Of a stretch of DNA of 64,000 nucleotides, positions 16,453-25,495 are shown one piece after another. A model generated the notes under the pieces. That model was not told the origin of the DNA. It made no database searches and saw only the letters and a program-made list of their open reading frames with translations. Made by a program: the position numbers and the translations under genes. Numbering within the stretch: the first letter of the stretch is position 1; every line of letters starts with the position of its first letter. Origin of the DNA: Marinobacterium halophilum (GTDB lineage: Bacteria > Pseudomonadota > Gammaproteobacteria > Pseudomonadales > Balneatricaceae); assembly GCF_003014615.1 (NCBI RefSeq), contig NZ_PYGI01000021.1, positions 26,986 to 90,985 of the forward strand, read 5' to 3'.

Positions 16453-17676
16453 TCAATGCGCAATTACAATATCGTCCTGTTGAATGTTCAATGTTTCGCT
16501 GTCGACGTCGAGGGTGCCGCTGGCCAAGTTGGGCTGAGTGCGGGTGATGGTCAGGCTGTGCTCGGTATTGACCAGTTCATATTCAGGGCGCATCTGGCTG
16601 TCGTAGTGGGTCAGACGGCGGTACACGCTCAGTCGATCACCGGGCTTGAGACCGTCAATGCTGCCGGCACTGATCCAGACCTCCTTGTTGCGGGTGCGGG
16701 TGATGCGTGCAGTAAAAGGTTCGCAGGTCAGCTGCAGCTGGATATCATTGCTGATCGCGCGGATCACGCTACGCAGTTCCTGACCGAACGGCTGTTGCCA
16801 GAATGCGGGGGTACCGAAACCGACTTTGGCATGCGCATCGGCATTCCAGTCAGCATTCATGTGATAACGCTGCTGGTGCTGCAGGGTGCCGGTGAGTGCG
16901 TCGTGGATGAACAGGTCGAGTACAAAGTCGCGTTTATGGTAGCGGTCGACGACATCGGCCTGACGGTAGAGGTCGACCAATATGTTGGGGTCGCGGGGGC
17001 CAATGGCCTGGTGAGGTGCCAGGCTGCGGATGACGCCGCTGACCAGATACTGCACCTGGTGCTGTTCACTGCTGTGCAGCAGGGTGGTCAGGGTGCCTTC
17101 GGGTAACATGCGCACCGGTGCCGTACCGGGATTGCCGATGATGTTGAGGCTGCCGGCATCAAGGGCGTCGAAGGTGCTGCTCTGGCGCAGTTCGTAGGCC
17201 AGCAGAGTGGCCAGTCCTTGCTGAATCTCATGCAGGTAGCCGTTATTGGCTTCCTGTGGCTGTTCCAGCGGGAAGTGGGTCACCGCCAGTGATTTGCGGT
17301 AGGCCGTTTCGGGGTGGCTGTCCTTGCACCCTTGGGCGATGTCGACGTCGGCAATGATGGTGACACTGATCTGGCCGCGGCTGATCTGCTCGTCGATGAT
17401 GCGGACATTGCTGACTTTGCCCAGTGAGCGCAGACGCAGGGTGTCGATTTCCAGGATGCCATCGCGGGCCTGGCGCGTTGAGCTCAGCCATGAGGCGGCT
17501 TGTGACGATGCCTGTGCCATGGCACGCTGCAGCGCCTGTTGCCGTCCCAATCCCGGATCTTCAGCTGTATGGGGGGCTTGGCCGGTGGCTTCGATCGCCA
17601 GTGCGACAGCTCGCCCGGGCAACAGCAGCAGGGTGAATAGGGCAACGTGGAGCAGGGCGGTAGCGATGTGCTTCAT
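16453..17676 (-). CDS. flgT: FlgT-like flagellar H-ring (outer basal-body ring) protein
   Basis: Periplasmic protein of 407 residues with signal peptide MKHIATALLHVALFTLLLLP. Three parts are visible: an N-terminal domain with an Ala/Gln-rich helix (GRQQALQRAMAQASSQAASW), a middle domain (about 140-300), and a C-terminal beta domain beginning VWISAGSIDGLKPGDRLSVY. This matches FlgT, which in Vibrio forms the H ring around the LP ring and recruits the sodium-motor proteins. I start at ATG 17676 because the signal peptide begins there. A TACAAT -10-like element lies at about 17715-17720, too close to an upstream ATG at 17706. It is divergent from the LpoA-like gene, 79 bases away. Confidence 0.75.
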   Translation of the reverse strand: MKHIATALLHVALFTLLLLPGRAVALAIEATGQAPHTAEDPGLGRQQALQRAMAQASSQAASWLSSTRQARDGILEIDTLRLRSLGKVSNVRIIDEQISRGQISVTIIADVDIAQGCKDSHPETAYRKSLAVTHFPLEQPQEANNGYLHEIQQGLATLLAYELRQSSTFDALDAGSLNIIGNPGTAPVRMLPEGTLTTLLHSSEQHQVQYLVSGVIRSLAPHQAIGPRDPNILVDLYRQADVVDRYHKRDFVLDLFIHDALTGTLQHQQRYHMNADWNADAHAKVGFGTPAFWQQPFGQELRSVIRAISNDIQLQLTCEPFTARITRTRNKEVWISAGSIDGLKPGDRLSVYRRLTHYDSQMRPEYELVNTEHSLTITRTQPNLASGTLDVDSETLNIQQDDIVIAH

Positions 17677-17755
17677 AAAACCGGCATCCGAACAGAAGGT
17701 AGGCATTTCTGGATTGTAGCGGGGAAAAACACCATATTACAGGCTCGAAGGATGG

Positions 17756-19174
17756 ATGGGTCAATTGATGTCACGGCTATGCATATGTCTGCTGTTACTG
17801 CTGCTCGGGTGGCTGCCTGTCGGGTCTGTATTGGCTGCAGATCGGGATGAAGCATTGCGCCTGCAGATCAACCGATTGGCCGGTCAGGCATCAGCCGTTG
17901 AGCTGGGCCGTATCTGGCAAGCGTTGCAGCGTCTGTCGGCGGAACAACTGAGTGCGCAGGTGCGTGATCAGAACAATAACTACTTCGAGCAGGGATGGTT
18001 CGAACTGGCCAGCGATTATCGTTTGGCGCTGCCGCCACAGCGATCGGCGCAGTTGGCCCACTGGCAGCAGCGCTGGTTCCACCATCCGGCGATGGCGCTG
18101 ATATCGCGCCTGCAGCAGGTATCGACAGCCATGCCGGTGCCGGAACGAGTGGCACATCTGGGGGTGCTCCTGCCGTTGAGTGGGGCCTTCGCCGAGCAGG
18201 GACAACAGGTGCTGGCGGGCCTGCGTGCGGCGCTGGATTGGGACCGTCGACAGGGTTATGCCGTCCCCGAACTGCAAGTGTTTGACGCTGCTGACATCCA
18301 GACGACGCAGCCTTTTCTGCAGCAACTGGCTCGAGACCATCAGCTGGATATGCTGGTCGGGCCGATGCAACGCCGGCTCAGCCTGCAGCTGGACAGCCCG
18401 CAGCCGTTCCCGGTGTTGGCCTTGAACCGTGTCGGGGGTGGGCGTTTCAATGGTTATCAGCTTGATCTGGCTTCCGATCAGGAGCTGCGTCAGCTGGTGG
18501 CCCGGATGCAGCAGGCCGGGCAACGCCGTATTCTGCTGCTGGCACCGGCTGAGGAGGTCTGGGTCGAGCCATTGCTGGCCTGGGTCGAACAGTTGACGGC
18601 AGAGCAGGGCATTGTCATTGCCGGGCGGGTACGCTATCAGGGTACGCCAGAGCAGTTGAATCAACAGGTACAGCGTGTGCTGGGGGTGCAGGCCAGCAAG
18701 CGGCGGGCGGTACAGCTGGGCATGCTCCTGGGGGAAGAGCCGGTGCATGAGCCTCGGCGGCGGCAGGATGTGGATGCGGTGCTATTGATTGCGCGCCCGG
18801 GCGCGGCTCGCTTGCTCAAACCGATTTTGAACTTCCATCAGGCTTCAGCGTTGCCGGTCTACGCCAGCTCACACCTGTTCAGTGGCGATATCGATCCGCA
18901 CAGGGATCGTGACCTGGAAGGGATTCTGTTCTGTGACATGCCCTGGCGGCTGCGGCAACGGCTACAACCGGATTCATCCAGTGGCTTTTTTGCCTTGGGC
19001 ATGGATGCGGCTTCAATATATCGCGCCTTGCCACAGATGCAGTCTGCCGTCTCGGGCTATTTCGAGGGCGAAACGGGCAACCTGCGTCTTGATGTCGGTG
19101 GTCGGCTGCAGCGTACCTTGCCCTGTGCGCGCTTCCGACAGGGGGTTCCTGTACTGGTCGAGGCTGTTGAGTGA
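17756..19174 (+). CDS. LpoA-like (LppC) periplasmic protein without a lipobox
   Basis: 472-residue secreted protein. After a signal peptide (cleavage likely after VGSVLA near residue 27) come ~95 helical residues. Then comes a type I periplasmic-binding-protein fold (about 130-465) with HLGVLLPLSG, VGPMQRR, PVLALN, DAVLLIARPGAARLLKPIL and PVYASSH. These match the C-terminal domain of LpoA, the lipoprotein activator of penicillin-binding protein 1A. Unlike LpoA there is no Cys at the cleavage site, and the N-terminal repeat domain is much reduced. It is also not beside rsmI/yraN, the usual lpoA place. ATG 17768 is an alternative start; neither is ideally spaced from AAGGA at 17748-17752. It converges on the LysM gene with a 3-base gap. 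Confidence 0.75.
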   Translation: MGQLMSRLCICLLLLLLGWLPVGSVLAADRDEALRLQINRLAGQASAVELGRIWQALQRLSAEQLSAQVRDQNNNYFEQGWFELASDYRLALPPQRSAQLAHWQQRWFHHPAMALISRLQQVSTAMPVPERVAHLGVLLPLSGAFAEQGQQVLAGLRAALDWDRRQGYAVPELQVFDAADIQTTQPFLQQLARDHQLDMLVGPMQRRLSLQLDSPQPFPVLALNRVGGGRFNGYQLDLASDQELRQLVARMQQAGQRRILLLAPAEEVWVEPLLAWVEQLTAEQGIVIAGRVRYQGTPEQLNQQVQRVLGVQASKRRAVQLGMLLGEEPVHEPRRRQDVDAVLLIARPGAARLLKPILNFHQASALPVYASSHLFSGDIDPHRDRDLEGILFCDMPWRLRQRLQPDSSSGFFALGMDAASIYRALPQMQSAVSGYFEGETGNLRLDVGGRLQRTLPCARFRQGVPVLVEAVE

Positions 19175-19177
19175 AGA

Positions 19178-20143
19178 TCAGCGGACGCGGTCACCCACGG
19201 CAGGGACGCGCTGCGCACTCAGCACCAGTGCCAGGCTGGCGTCCCGACTGGTGTCGATGATTATGACCCGTGCTGCGTTAATGGCGGTCAGTTCGAGGAT
19301 CTGCCCCGTGTCATTCTCGATCGGATTGCGCTTGAATACGTTGAGCAGGTGGCCCGGTTGCAAACCTGCCTGACTGCCTTGATCCAGGATCAATAGATAC
19401 CCGCCGGGCTGTTCATACAGTGCCTTGAGTATGCGCGTTTCGACTCCAGTTTGCGGATACTCGGGAGTCAGGCGTGCTGACCGGGTTGCCATCGGTAACA
19501 GCAGTACATCGCTCAGGTCCCCGCGTCGATTTTCGGTGATTTTCAACCGACCCTTATTGCCGTCGCGCATCACCAGTACGGCCTTGCCGACACGGGTGAG
19601 TTCAGTGAATGTCGCACCAGCCGGTTCGGGACTGCGCAGAAACAGGCCATATGTCTGCCCGGTGGCAGCATGAACGTCGAGCTGATGTGCGTACAGGTAC
19701 TGCCCGTCCGCTTCGTTGCGTTCGGCATGGATGCGAGGCAGTTGCGGCAGTTGACTGTTATCCAGCAGGCGATAGTCCGCATTCAGTGTGCCGATATGGC
19801 CGCTGCGAATCAGGTCCAGTGCCATCATTTTAGTGCCGTCAGGGGGCGTTGTACCTGTGGTGGCGGGCACGGGCGTTGCAGTGGTCATGCGCGCCGCCGC
19901 CGGCATTGTTGCTGTCGGCAGCTGCAGACGCATGCCTGCCTGTAGTTGTGTGGGGCGGCGGACCTGAGGGTTGAGGGACCAGATTTCACGCCAGCGGCTG
20001 GCATTGTTCAGCTGGCTGGCGGCAATGGAAGAGAAACTGTCGCCGCGCTTGACCACATAGATGGATTCTTGAGCGACTGCCGTCGAAATGGCCGCCAGGC
20101 TCAGCGCAAACACTACAACAGTCCGATGAAATGACGACAGCAT
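19178..20143 (-). CDS. LysM protein with TsaP-like architecture
   Basis: 321-residue exported protein: signal peptide (cleavage near STAVAQ, residue 25), one LysM peptidoglycan-binding domain (about 28-76, IYVVKRGDSFSSIA to LQLP), and an Ala/Thr/Pro-rich linker (about 77-105). A C-terminal region then ends in a beta domain with LDQGSQAGLQPGHLLNVF, similar to the FlgT C-terminal domain. This LysM-plus-FlgT-like layout is that of TsaP, which anchors the type IV pilus secretin, though TsaP genes usually sit beside dprA. Here the gene follows a flgP-like gene in the same direction after 64 bases, so a flagellar outer-ring role is plausible. AAGGAA precedes ATG 20143. Confidence 0.7.
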   Translation of the reverse strand: MLSSFHRTVVVFALSLAAISTAVAQESIYVVKRGDSFSSIAASQLNNASRWREIWSLNPQVRRPTQLQAGMRLQLPTATMPAAARMTTATPVPATTGTTPPDGTKMMALDLIRSGHIGTLNADYRLLDNSQLPQLPRIHAERNEADGQYLYAHQLDVHAATGQTYGLFLRSPEPAGATFTELTRVGKAVLVMRDGNKGRLKITENRRGDLSDVLLLPMATRSARLTPEYPQTGVETRILKALYEQPGGYLLILDQGSQAGLQPGHLLNVFKRNPIENDTGQILELTAINAARVIIIDTSRDASLALVLSAQRVPAVGDRVR

Positions 20144-20207
20144 GCGGATTCCTTAAGGGTTCAAGCAGGGCGGACACCCGCATCGATTGTCGGGCGCCAT
20201 GTCTGCA

Positions 20208-20798
20208 TTAATAGCGCGGTGCGTAACTGCCGTGGTCATGGTAGGCCGCGCCCGCAGGCAGATGACCACCGGAGGCATGCCAGCGACGTTCCTGTTCCAG
20301 CATTTGCTGCATCTGGCGACGGCTGATTTTCAGCGACATGGTAGTCACGGCCATGCCATCGTCTTCAAACTCCTGCCGGGTAATGGCAGCCCCCTGCACG
20401 AAGCTGTTGACGTAGGCACGCAAGCGGTCACGATTGGCGATGAAATCGTCCATGCGGGTATCGCCGACGATGTGCAGACCGGAAATCTGTTCGGCAATCT
20501 TGCGGTAAGCATCCAGTTCGGAGGAGCGCAGTGCCATCAGGCGGCGCTGGGCCAGGTTCTCGAAGGTGCTTTTGGGGGCTCCGTAACCGGTCACGGTAAT
20601 CACTTGGATGTCGTCTACCGCTATATATGCCTGAGGTATCGGCTGGGGAGCGCGCTGCGGTGCGATGACCGGCTGTATAATCCGGGTTGTTTGATGTGCC
20701 GGATATGCCGGGACGCATGTGCTGCAGGTATAGTGTGCACAACCTGAAATGAGCAGTGACAGGCCTGCAATGGCAGAAAGCTTGAGGGGGTTGTTCAT
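20208..20798 (-). CDS. flgP: FlgP-like LPP20-family flagellar lipoprotein
   Basis: 196-residue lipoprotein. The signal MNNPLKLSAIAGLSLLISGC gives lipobox Cys20. After a Pro/Gln-rich spacer, the LPP20 domain covers about residues 80-175, with the alternating pattern LAQRRLMALRSSELDAYRKI and FVQGAAI. In Vibrio and Campylobacter FlgP is an outer-membrane lipoprotein that forms basal disks or is needed for motility. The neighbouring flgT-like gene supports this reading. I start at ATG 20798, with AAGGA 9 bases upstream, rather than further upstream, because the lipoprotein signal starts there. The first gene of a probable two-gene operon with the LysM gene. Other LPP20 lipoproteins are not flagellar, so the symbol is tentative. 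Confidence 0.65.
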   Translation of the reverse strand: MNNPLKLSAIAGLSLLISGCAHYTCSTCVPAYPAHQTTRIIQPVIAPQRAPQPIPQAYIAVDDIQVITVTGYGAPKSTFENLAQRRLMALRSSELDAYRKIAEQISGLHIVGDTRMDDFIANRDRLRAYVNSFVQGAAITRQEFEDDGMAVTTMSLKISRRQMQQMLEQERRWHASGGHLPAGAAYHDHGSYAPRY

Positions 20799-20951
20799 GG
20801 CCACACGTTCCTTATTGACGTCTGAAATGGCTGTGCCGAGACGGTTATAAAAGCCTGTATCGGTACGCAGCGGCGCTACTTTAGCAAAAAACACTGTCTG
20901 TATTGGAACGGCGACATGAAAAACCTGCTGCCGCTCCTCCATGGCGGGTGC

Positions 20952-23654
20952 TTAGTGTGGGTCGTGTACGTGCTGGTCGAGTTGCTCGCAGATGGATTGC
21001 TGCAGGCGTCGGCACAGCTCCGGATCGCTGATCGGCTGGTTGTCGGGGTCGGTGATGAAGAAGAAATCCTCGACCCGTTCGCCGATACTGGAAATCTTGG
21101 CCTTGCGTACCGAAATGCCGTATTCGACGAAGATGCGGCCGATGCGGGCCAGCAGTCCCGGCCGGTCCGGGGTAATGACTTCCAGAATGGTTTGCTGTGC
21201 CACCGGGTCGTTGCTCAGGGTAAGCCGGGTCGGAGTGGTGAACAGTTTGAACTGGCGCGGCACTCGGCGCTGAATGATGGCCGGGTAGTCCTCGGGGTCA
21301 TCCAGTTCTTCGGTCAGATGGCGCTGGATGTGTGCCAGGTATTCAGGGTTTTCCGATAGCGGCTGGTTGTCTTCGGTCAGCACCGTATAGGTGTTCAGGG
21401 TGCGGCCGTGGTCGGTCAGAATGATGCGGGCGTCCTGAATATTCAGGTGCAGTTGGTCCATGGCGGCCACTGTGGCCGGGAACAGGGTGGGCAGATCTTC
21501 GCTGTAGATAAAGATTTCGGTTGCCCCCTCGAACACGCGGTAGGAGGTTTTGCGGATCAGCACCAGTGGCAGGGGGTCGTCGCCATGTTCCAGTATGGCC
21601 TGGGTTTGCCAGGCGATATTGTGGGCGTCTTCGCGCAGGAAATAGTCGTCGCCGAGCAGGCTCCAGTAATCGTGAATATCCTGTTCGCGCACGCCCTTGC
21701 GGGCCAGTAGCAGCATGGCCTCGTGCTGGACCTGCTCGATGCGGTCTTCCTTGTTGATCGGGTTTTCCAGCCCGCGCCGCAGAGCGCGTTTGGTTTCCAT
21801 GTACAGCTGGCGCAGGAGGGTGGCACGCCAGCTGTTCCACAGGGTGTTGTTGGTGGCGTTGATGTCGGCGACCGTGAGCACATACAGGTAATCGAGGTGT
21901 ACCAGGTCGCGGACTTCCATGGCGAAGTCATGGATCACCTCCGGGTCGGAGATATCGCGGCGCTGAGCGGTCATCGACATTTTCAGATGATTGCGGACCA
22001 GCCAGGCAATCAGGTGAGTATCCCATTTACCCAAGTGGTGGCTGCGGCAAAATTCGATCACGTCTTCGGCACCGAGCTCCGAGTGGTCGCCACCGCGACC
22101 CTTGCCGATATCGTGATAGAGACCGGCGATGTAGAGCAGTTCGATTTTCGGCAGCTGGTTGACGATGCGGTGGGCGATGGAAAACTGTTCGCGGTATTCG
22201 CCATGGCGAAACTGGCGCATCTTCTGAATCACTTTCAACGTGTGCGCGTCGACGGTGTAGATATGAAACAGGTCATGCTGCATCTGGCCGACAATACGGC
22301 CGAACTCGGGCAGGTAGCGGCCTAAAATGCCGTAGCGGTTCATTCGCTTGAGTTCGGTGGAGACGCCTTCGGGCGAGCGCAGCAGCTCCATGAATAGAGA
22401 TGTGTTGCGGATATCGTTGCGGAACTCGTCATCGATCAGGTAGCGATGATCCCGCACCCGACGGATGGTTGCAGCACGTACGCCCTTGATTTCGGGGTGT
22501 TGTGCCATCAGCACGAACAGTTCCATGATGGCAAAGGGGTGGTGCTCGAATACCTTGTCGTACACGGTTTCAAGATAGTCGTTGCGGACCTGAAAACGGT
22601 TGTTGAGCGGCCGAATGCTTTGTTCGTCATCGAGGCGCAGGATCGCTTCGTCGAAGTGCTGCAGCAGCATGTCATTGAACTCTGACATCGCCATGGCTAC
22701 CCGGTAATACTTGCTCATGAACTGTTCGACTGCGAGAGCACCTTCCTGATCTTCATAGCCGAAGTAGGCGGCGAGCGTACGCTGATGGTCGAACAGCAGC
22801 CGGTCTTCGCGACGCTTGCACAGCATGTGCAGAGCGTAACGCACGGTCCAGAGGTAAAGCTCGCCCTTGTTCAGGGTGTCCAGTTCCGATTCGGTGACGA
22901 AACCGTGGTCGACCAGGTCGCGAATGTAGGTGGCGCCGAAATGACGCTTGGCCACCCAGCCGATGGTCTGGATGTCTCTCAACCCTCCGGGTGATGTCTT
23001 GAGGTTGGGTTCCAGATTGTGTTCGGTGTTGTTGGTCTTTTCGTGGCGTTCTTTCTGTTCGGCCAACTTGCCCTTGAAGAACTCCTTGTCGGTCCAGGCA
23101 CCTTCCGAGGTGACGCGTTCATACATCTCCTGCTGCAGGGCCGGTTCGCCGCAGATGGTACGCGACTCGATCAGGTTGGTAGCAATGGTGATATCGTTGC
23201 GGGACTCGTCATAGCACTGGTCGATGGTGCGCACGCTGGAGCCGAGGTCGAGGCTGATATCCCAGAGCAGGGTCAGAAAGCCGCTGATGCTTTCCTGCCA
23301 GTCTTCCGGATCAACCTGGTCGAACAGCAGCAGGATATCCACGTCTGAGAACGGGTGCAGTTCGCCGCGCCCGTAACCGCCAACCGCCACCAGGGCGGCC
23401 TGGTGCGCGGAGGGCCAGGTGAACTGCTCCCAGGCGATCTGCAGGATGCTGTCCAGCACCCAGGCGCGGCCATAGATCAGGCGTCGGATATCCTCACCTT
23501 CACGGAAAGCGTCATCCATGCGTTTCTGGGCGTCGCGCAGGGATTTTTTGAGAACCGTCATGACCGGTTGTTCACCGATGCGCAGGTTGGCCTGAACCTG
23601 CTCGGGATCGAACAGTTCAGGTGCGGCTTCGAGCAGTTGCACAGTGCGTGGCAT
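20952..23654 (-). CDS. glnD: Bifunctional uridylyltransferase/uridylyl-removing enzyme
   Basis: Primary glutamine sensor: uridylylates PII (GlnB/GlnK) when glutamine is low and removes UMP when it is high. The 900-residue protein has the nucleotidyltransferase motif GGYGRGELHPFSDVDILLL near residue 90, an HD hydrolase domain with HDIGKGRGGDHSELG near 500, and two C-terminal ACT domains (about 705-780 and 815-890; the second contains PDRPGLLARIGRIF) that bind glutamine. The length equals the family norm (890 in E. coli). It lies 22 bases after map, as in Pseudomonas and E. coli, and is probably co-transcribed. The dapD gene that often follows in E. coli is absent here. Confidence 0.97.
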   Translation of the reverse strand: MPRTVQLLEAAPELFDPEQVQANLRIGEQPVMTVLKKSLRDAQKRMDDAFREGEDIRRLIYGRAWVLDSILQIAWEQFTWPSAHQAALVAVGGYGRGELHPFSDVDILLLFDQVDPEDWQESISGFLTLLWDISLDLGSSVRTIDQCYDESRNDITIATNLIESRTICGEPALQQEMYERVTSEGAWTDKEFFKGKLAEQKERHEKTNNTEHNLEPNLKTSPGGLRDIQTIGWVAKRHFGATYIRDLVDHGFVTESELDTLNKGELYLWTVRYALHMLCKRREDRLLFDHQRTLAAYFGYEDQEGALAVEQFMSKYYRVAMAMSEFNDMLLQHFDEAILRLDDEQSIRPLNNRFQVRNDYLETVYDKVFEHHPFAIMELFVLMAQHPEIKGVRAATIRRVRDHRYLIDDEFRNDIRNTSLFMELLRSPEGVSTELKRMNRYGILGRYLPEFGRIVGQMQHDLFHIYTVDAHTLKVIQKMRQFRHGEYREQFSIAHRIVNQLPKIELLYIAGLYHDIGKGRGGDHSELGAEDVIEFCRSHHLGKWDTHLIAWLVRNHLKMSMTAQRRDISDPEVIHDFAMEVRDLVHLDYLYVLTVADINATNNTLWNSWRATLLRQLYMETKRALRRGLENPINKEDRIEQVQHEAMLLLARKGVREQDIHDYWSLLGDDYFLREDAHNIAWQTQAILEHGDDPLPLVLIRKTSYRVFEGATEIFIYSEDLPTLFPATVAAMDQLHLNIQDARIILTDHGRTLNTYTVLTEDNQPLSENPEYLAHIQRHLTEELDDPEDYPAIIQRRVPRQFKLFTTPTRLTLSNDPVAQQTILEVITPDRPGLLARIGRIFVEYGISVRKAKISSIGERVEDFFFITDPDNQPISDPELCRRLQQSICEQLDQHVHDPH

Positions 23655-23676
23655 GCCGGTTCTCGCTGTCAGTGGT

Positions 23677-24450
23677 TCAGAGGGTCCGTTCGTCTGCGCG
23701 CAGGGTCAGAATTTCGTAACCATCGGCGGTCACGAGCACTTCGTGTTCCCACTGGGCAGACAGGCGGCGGTCGCTGGTTTCAACAGTCCAGCCATCACGC
23801 TTGTTCAATTTTACCTGGCGCTTGCCGGCGTTGATCATCGGCTCGATGGTGAAGATCATGCCTTCCTTAAGTTCCTCGCCGGTGCCGGCCTTGCCGTAGT
23901 GCAGAACCTGCGGATCTTCGTGGAACTCGGCGCCGATGCCGTGGCCGCAGTACTCGCGGACAACGGAGTAATGATGGCTTTCAGCGTGCTGCTGAATGAC
24001 CGCGCCGATATCGCCGAGGCGGGCGCCCGGGCGTACCTGCTCAATGCCTTTCATCATGCACTCGCGGGTGATTTCGCACAGGCGCTGGGCATGGGGGGCA
24101 ACGTCGCCAACATAGAACATTTTGCTGGTATCACCATGATAGCCGTCCTTGATTACGGTGATGTCGATGTTGATGATGTCGCCGTTTTTCAGCTTTTTGT
24201 CATTGGGAATGCCGTGGCAGACCACCTGATTGACCGAAGTACAGATCGACTTCGGAAAACCGTGGTAGTTCAGCGGAGCCGGAACCGCGTGCTGTTCATT
24301 GACGATGTAATCATGGCAGATCTGGTTCAGTTCGTTGGTGGTGACCCCAGGCTTGACGTAAGGGCCGATCATGTCGAGCACATCAGCTGCCAGGCGGCCG
24401 GCAATGCGCATTTTTTCAATTTCTTCCGGGGTTTTGATTTTGATAGTCAT
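23677..24450 (-). CDS. map: Methionine aminopeptidase type I
   Basis: Removes the initiator methionine from nascent proteins. The 257-residue product carries the di-metal ligands in the usual order: the HGIP substrate-binding His near residue 78, INIDITVIKDGYHGD (two Asp), the EYCGHGIG His, FTIEP (Glu) and WEHE (Glu). ATG 24450 (MTIKIKTPEEIEKMR) aligns with E. coli Map; the upstream extension of the frame is not conserved-looking. It faces rpsB divergently, the classic arrangement, and is followed by glnD. Confidence 0.97.
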   Translation of the reverse strand: MTIKIKTPEEIEKMRIAGRLAADVLDMIGPYVKPGVTTNELNQICHDYIVNEQHAVPAPLNYHGFPKSICTSVNQVVCHGIPNDKKLKNGDIINIDITVIKDGYHGDTSKMFYVGDVAPHAQRLCEITRECMMKGIEQVRPGARLGDIGAVIQQHAESHHYSVVREYCGHGIGAEFHEDPQVLHYGKAGTGEELKEGMIFTIEPMINAGKRQVKLNKRDGWTVETSDRRLSAQWEHEVLVTADGYEILTLRADERTL

Positions 24451-24553
24451 TAAAGTCTCGGCTTCTCTGAACGGTATGAGTCGCACGCAGGCAGAGCGTG
24501 TATCGGCTAAATGCATATTGTATCGAAAGCGGGCGCCTGGTGCCAAAGTGTGC

Positions 24554-24582
24554 TTCAAAAACGGCAGCTGCTATGGTATAAA
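24554..24582 (+). promoter_or_regulatory. Promoter of rpsB-tsf
   Basis: TTCAAA (24554-24559), a 17-base spacer and TATAAA (24577-24582), with a TG-like GG just upstream of the -10. The bases after it (TCGCGCTCCC) form a GC-rich discriminator, as in promoters under stringent (ppGpp/DksA) control. That suits a ribosomal-protein gene. Confidence 0.65.
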
Positions 24583-24639
24583 TCGCGCTCCCGAAAGAGG
24601 TGCTCAGGTGCCTTGAATTTACTTAACTAAAAAACACAC

Positions 24640-24726
24640 ACGTATCGTCACATACGTCCGGGGTGCCGCCATGCGGTTGGGCGATGGGATATGTGGAGGT
24701 TATAACCCGTTAGAGGACATACCACA
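24640..24726 (+). ncRNA. Candidate S2 autoregulatory leader of rpsB
   Basis: The 5' leader holds a perfect hairpin (ACGTAT 24640-24645 with ATACGT 24652-24657). A second region follows, in which TATGTGG at 24690-24696 can pair with ACATA and CCACA close to the start codon, so the ribosome-binding site AGAGGA could be hidden. Gammaproteobacterial rpsB leaders are known to be bound by S2. I infer the same here; I did not match a covariance model. Confidence 0.5.
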
Positions 24727-25455
24727 ATGGCAAAAGTTTCTATGCGCGACCTGCTGAAAGCAGGTGTTCACTTCGGTCACCAGACTCGTTACTGGAACCC
24801 GAAAATGTCCAAATTCATTTTTGGCGCACGTAACAAAATCCATATCATCAACCTGGAACACACCCTGCCGGCACTGAACAACGCCCTGGATGTGGTTCAG
24901 AACATGGCCAGCAACAAGAACAAGATCCTGTTCGTCGGCACCAAGCGTGCTGCGGCTAAAGTGATCAAAGAGGAAGCCACTCGCGCGGGCATGCCTTACG
25001 TTAACCACCGCTGGTTGGGTGGTATGCTGACCAACTACAAGACTATCCGTCAGTCCATCAGCCGTCTGCGTGAACTTGAGACTCAGTCTCAGGATGGCAC
25101 CTTCGAGAAGCTGACCAAGAAAGAAGCTCTGATGCGCACCCGCGAAATGGAAAAGCTGGAGCTGTCCATTGGTGGTATCAAGAAGATGGGCGGTCTGCCG
25201 GACGCGCTGTTCGTTATCGATGTTGACCACGAGCGTATCGCTATCAACGAAGCCAACAAGCTGGGTATCCCGGTTATCGGCGTAGTTGATACCAACAGCA
25301 ACCCGGATGGTATCGACCATATCATCCCGGGTAACGACGATGCTCTGCGTGCCATCCAGATCTACGTTAAGTCCATCGCTGATGCTTGCACTGAAGGTGC
25401 ATCTGCTGATGCTGGCGAATTCGTTGAAGTTGACGCTGAAGAAGCGGCTCAGTAA
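24727..25455 (+). CDS. rpsB: 30S ribosomal protein S2
   Basis: Small-subunit protein that bridges head and body and helps S1 to bind. At 242 residues it matches E. coli S2 (241). Family signatures are plain: [20 protein letters not shown] at the N-terminus and [11 protein letters not shown] near residue 95, with an acidic C-terminus. AGAGGA precedes ATG 24727. Codons are strongly biased (many CTG, CGT, GGT, AAC), as expected for high expression. First gene of rpsB-tsf. Confidence 0.98.
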   Translation: MAKVSMRDLLKAGVHFGHQTRYWNPKMSKFIFGARNKIHIINLEHTLPALNNALDVVQNMASNKNKILFVGTKRAAAKVIKEEATRAGMPYVNHRWLGGMLTNYKTIRQSISRLRELETQSQDGTFEKLTKKEALMRTREMEKLELSIGGIKKMGGLPDALFVIDVDHERIAINEANKLGIPVIGVVDTNSNPDGIDHIIPGNDDALRAIQIYVKSIADACTEGASADAGEFVEVDAEEAAQ

Positions 25456-25495
25456 CTGTACTGACAACCGATACGCATAGTCTGTCTGGATGTGC

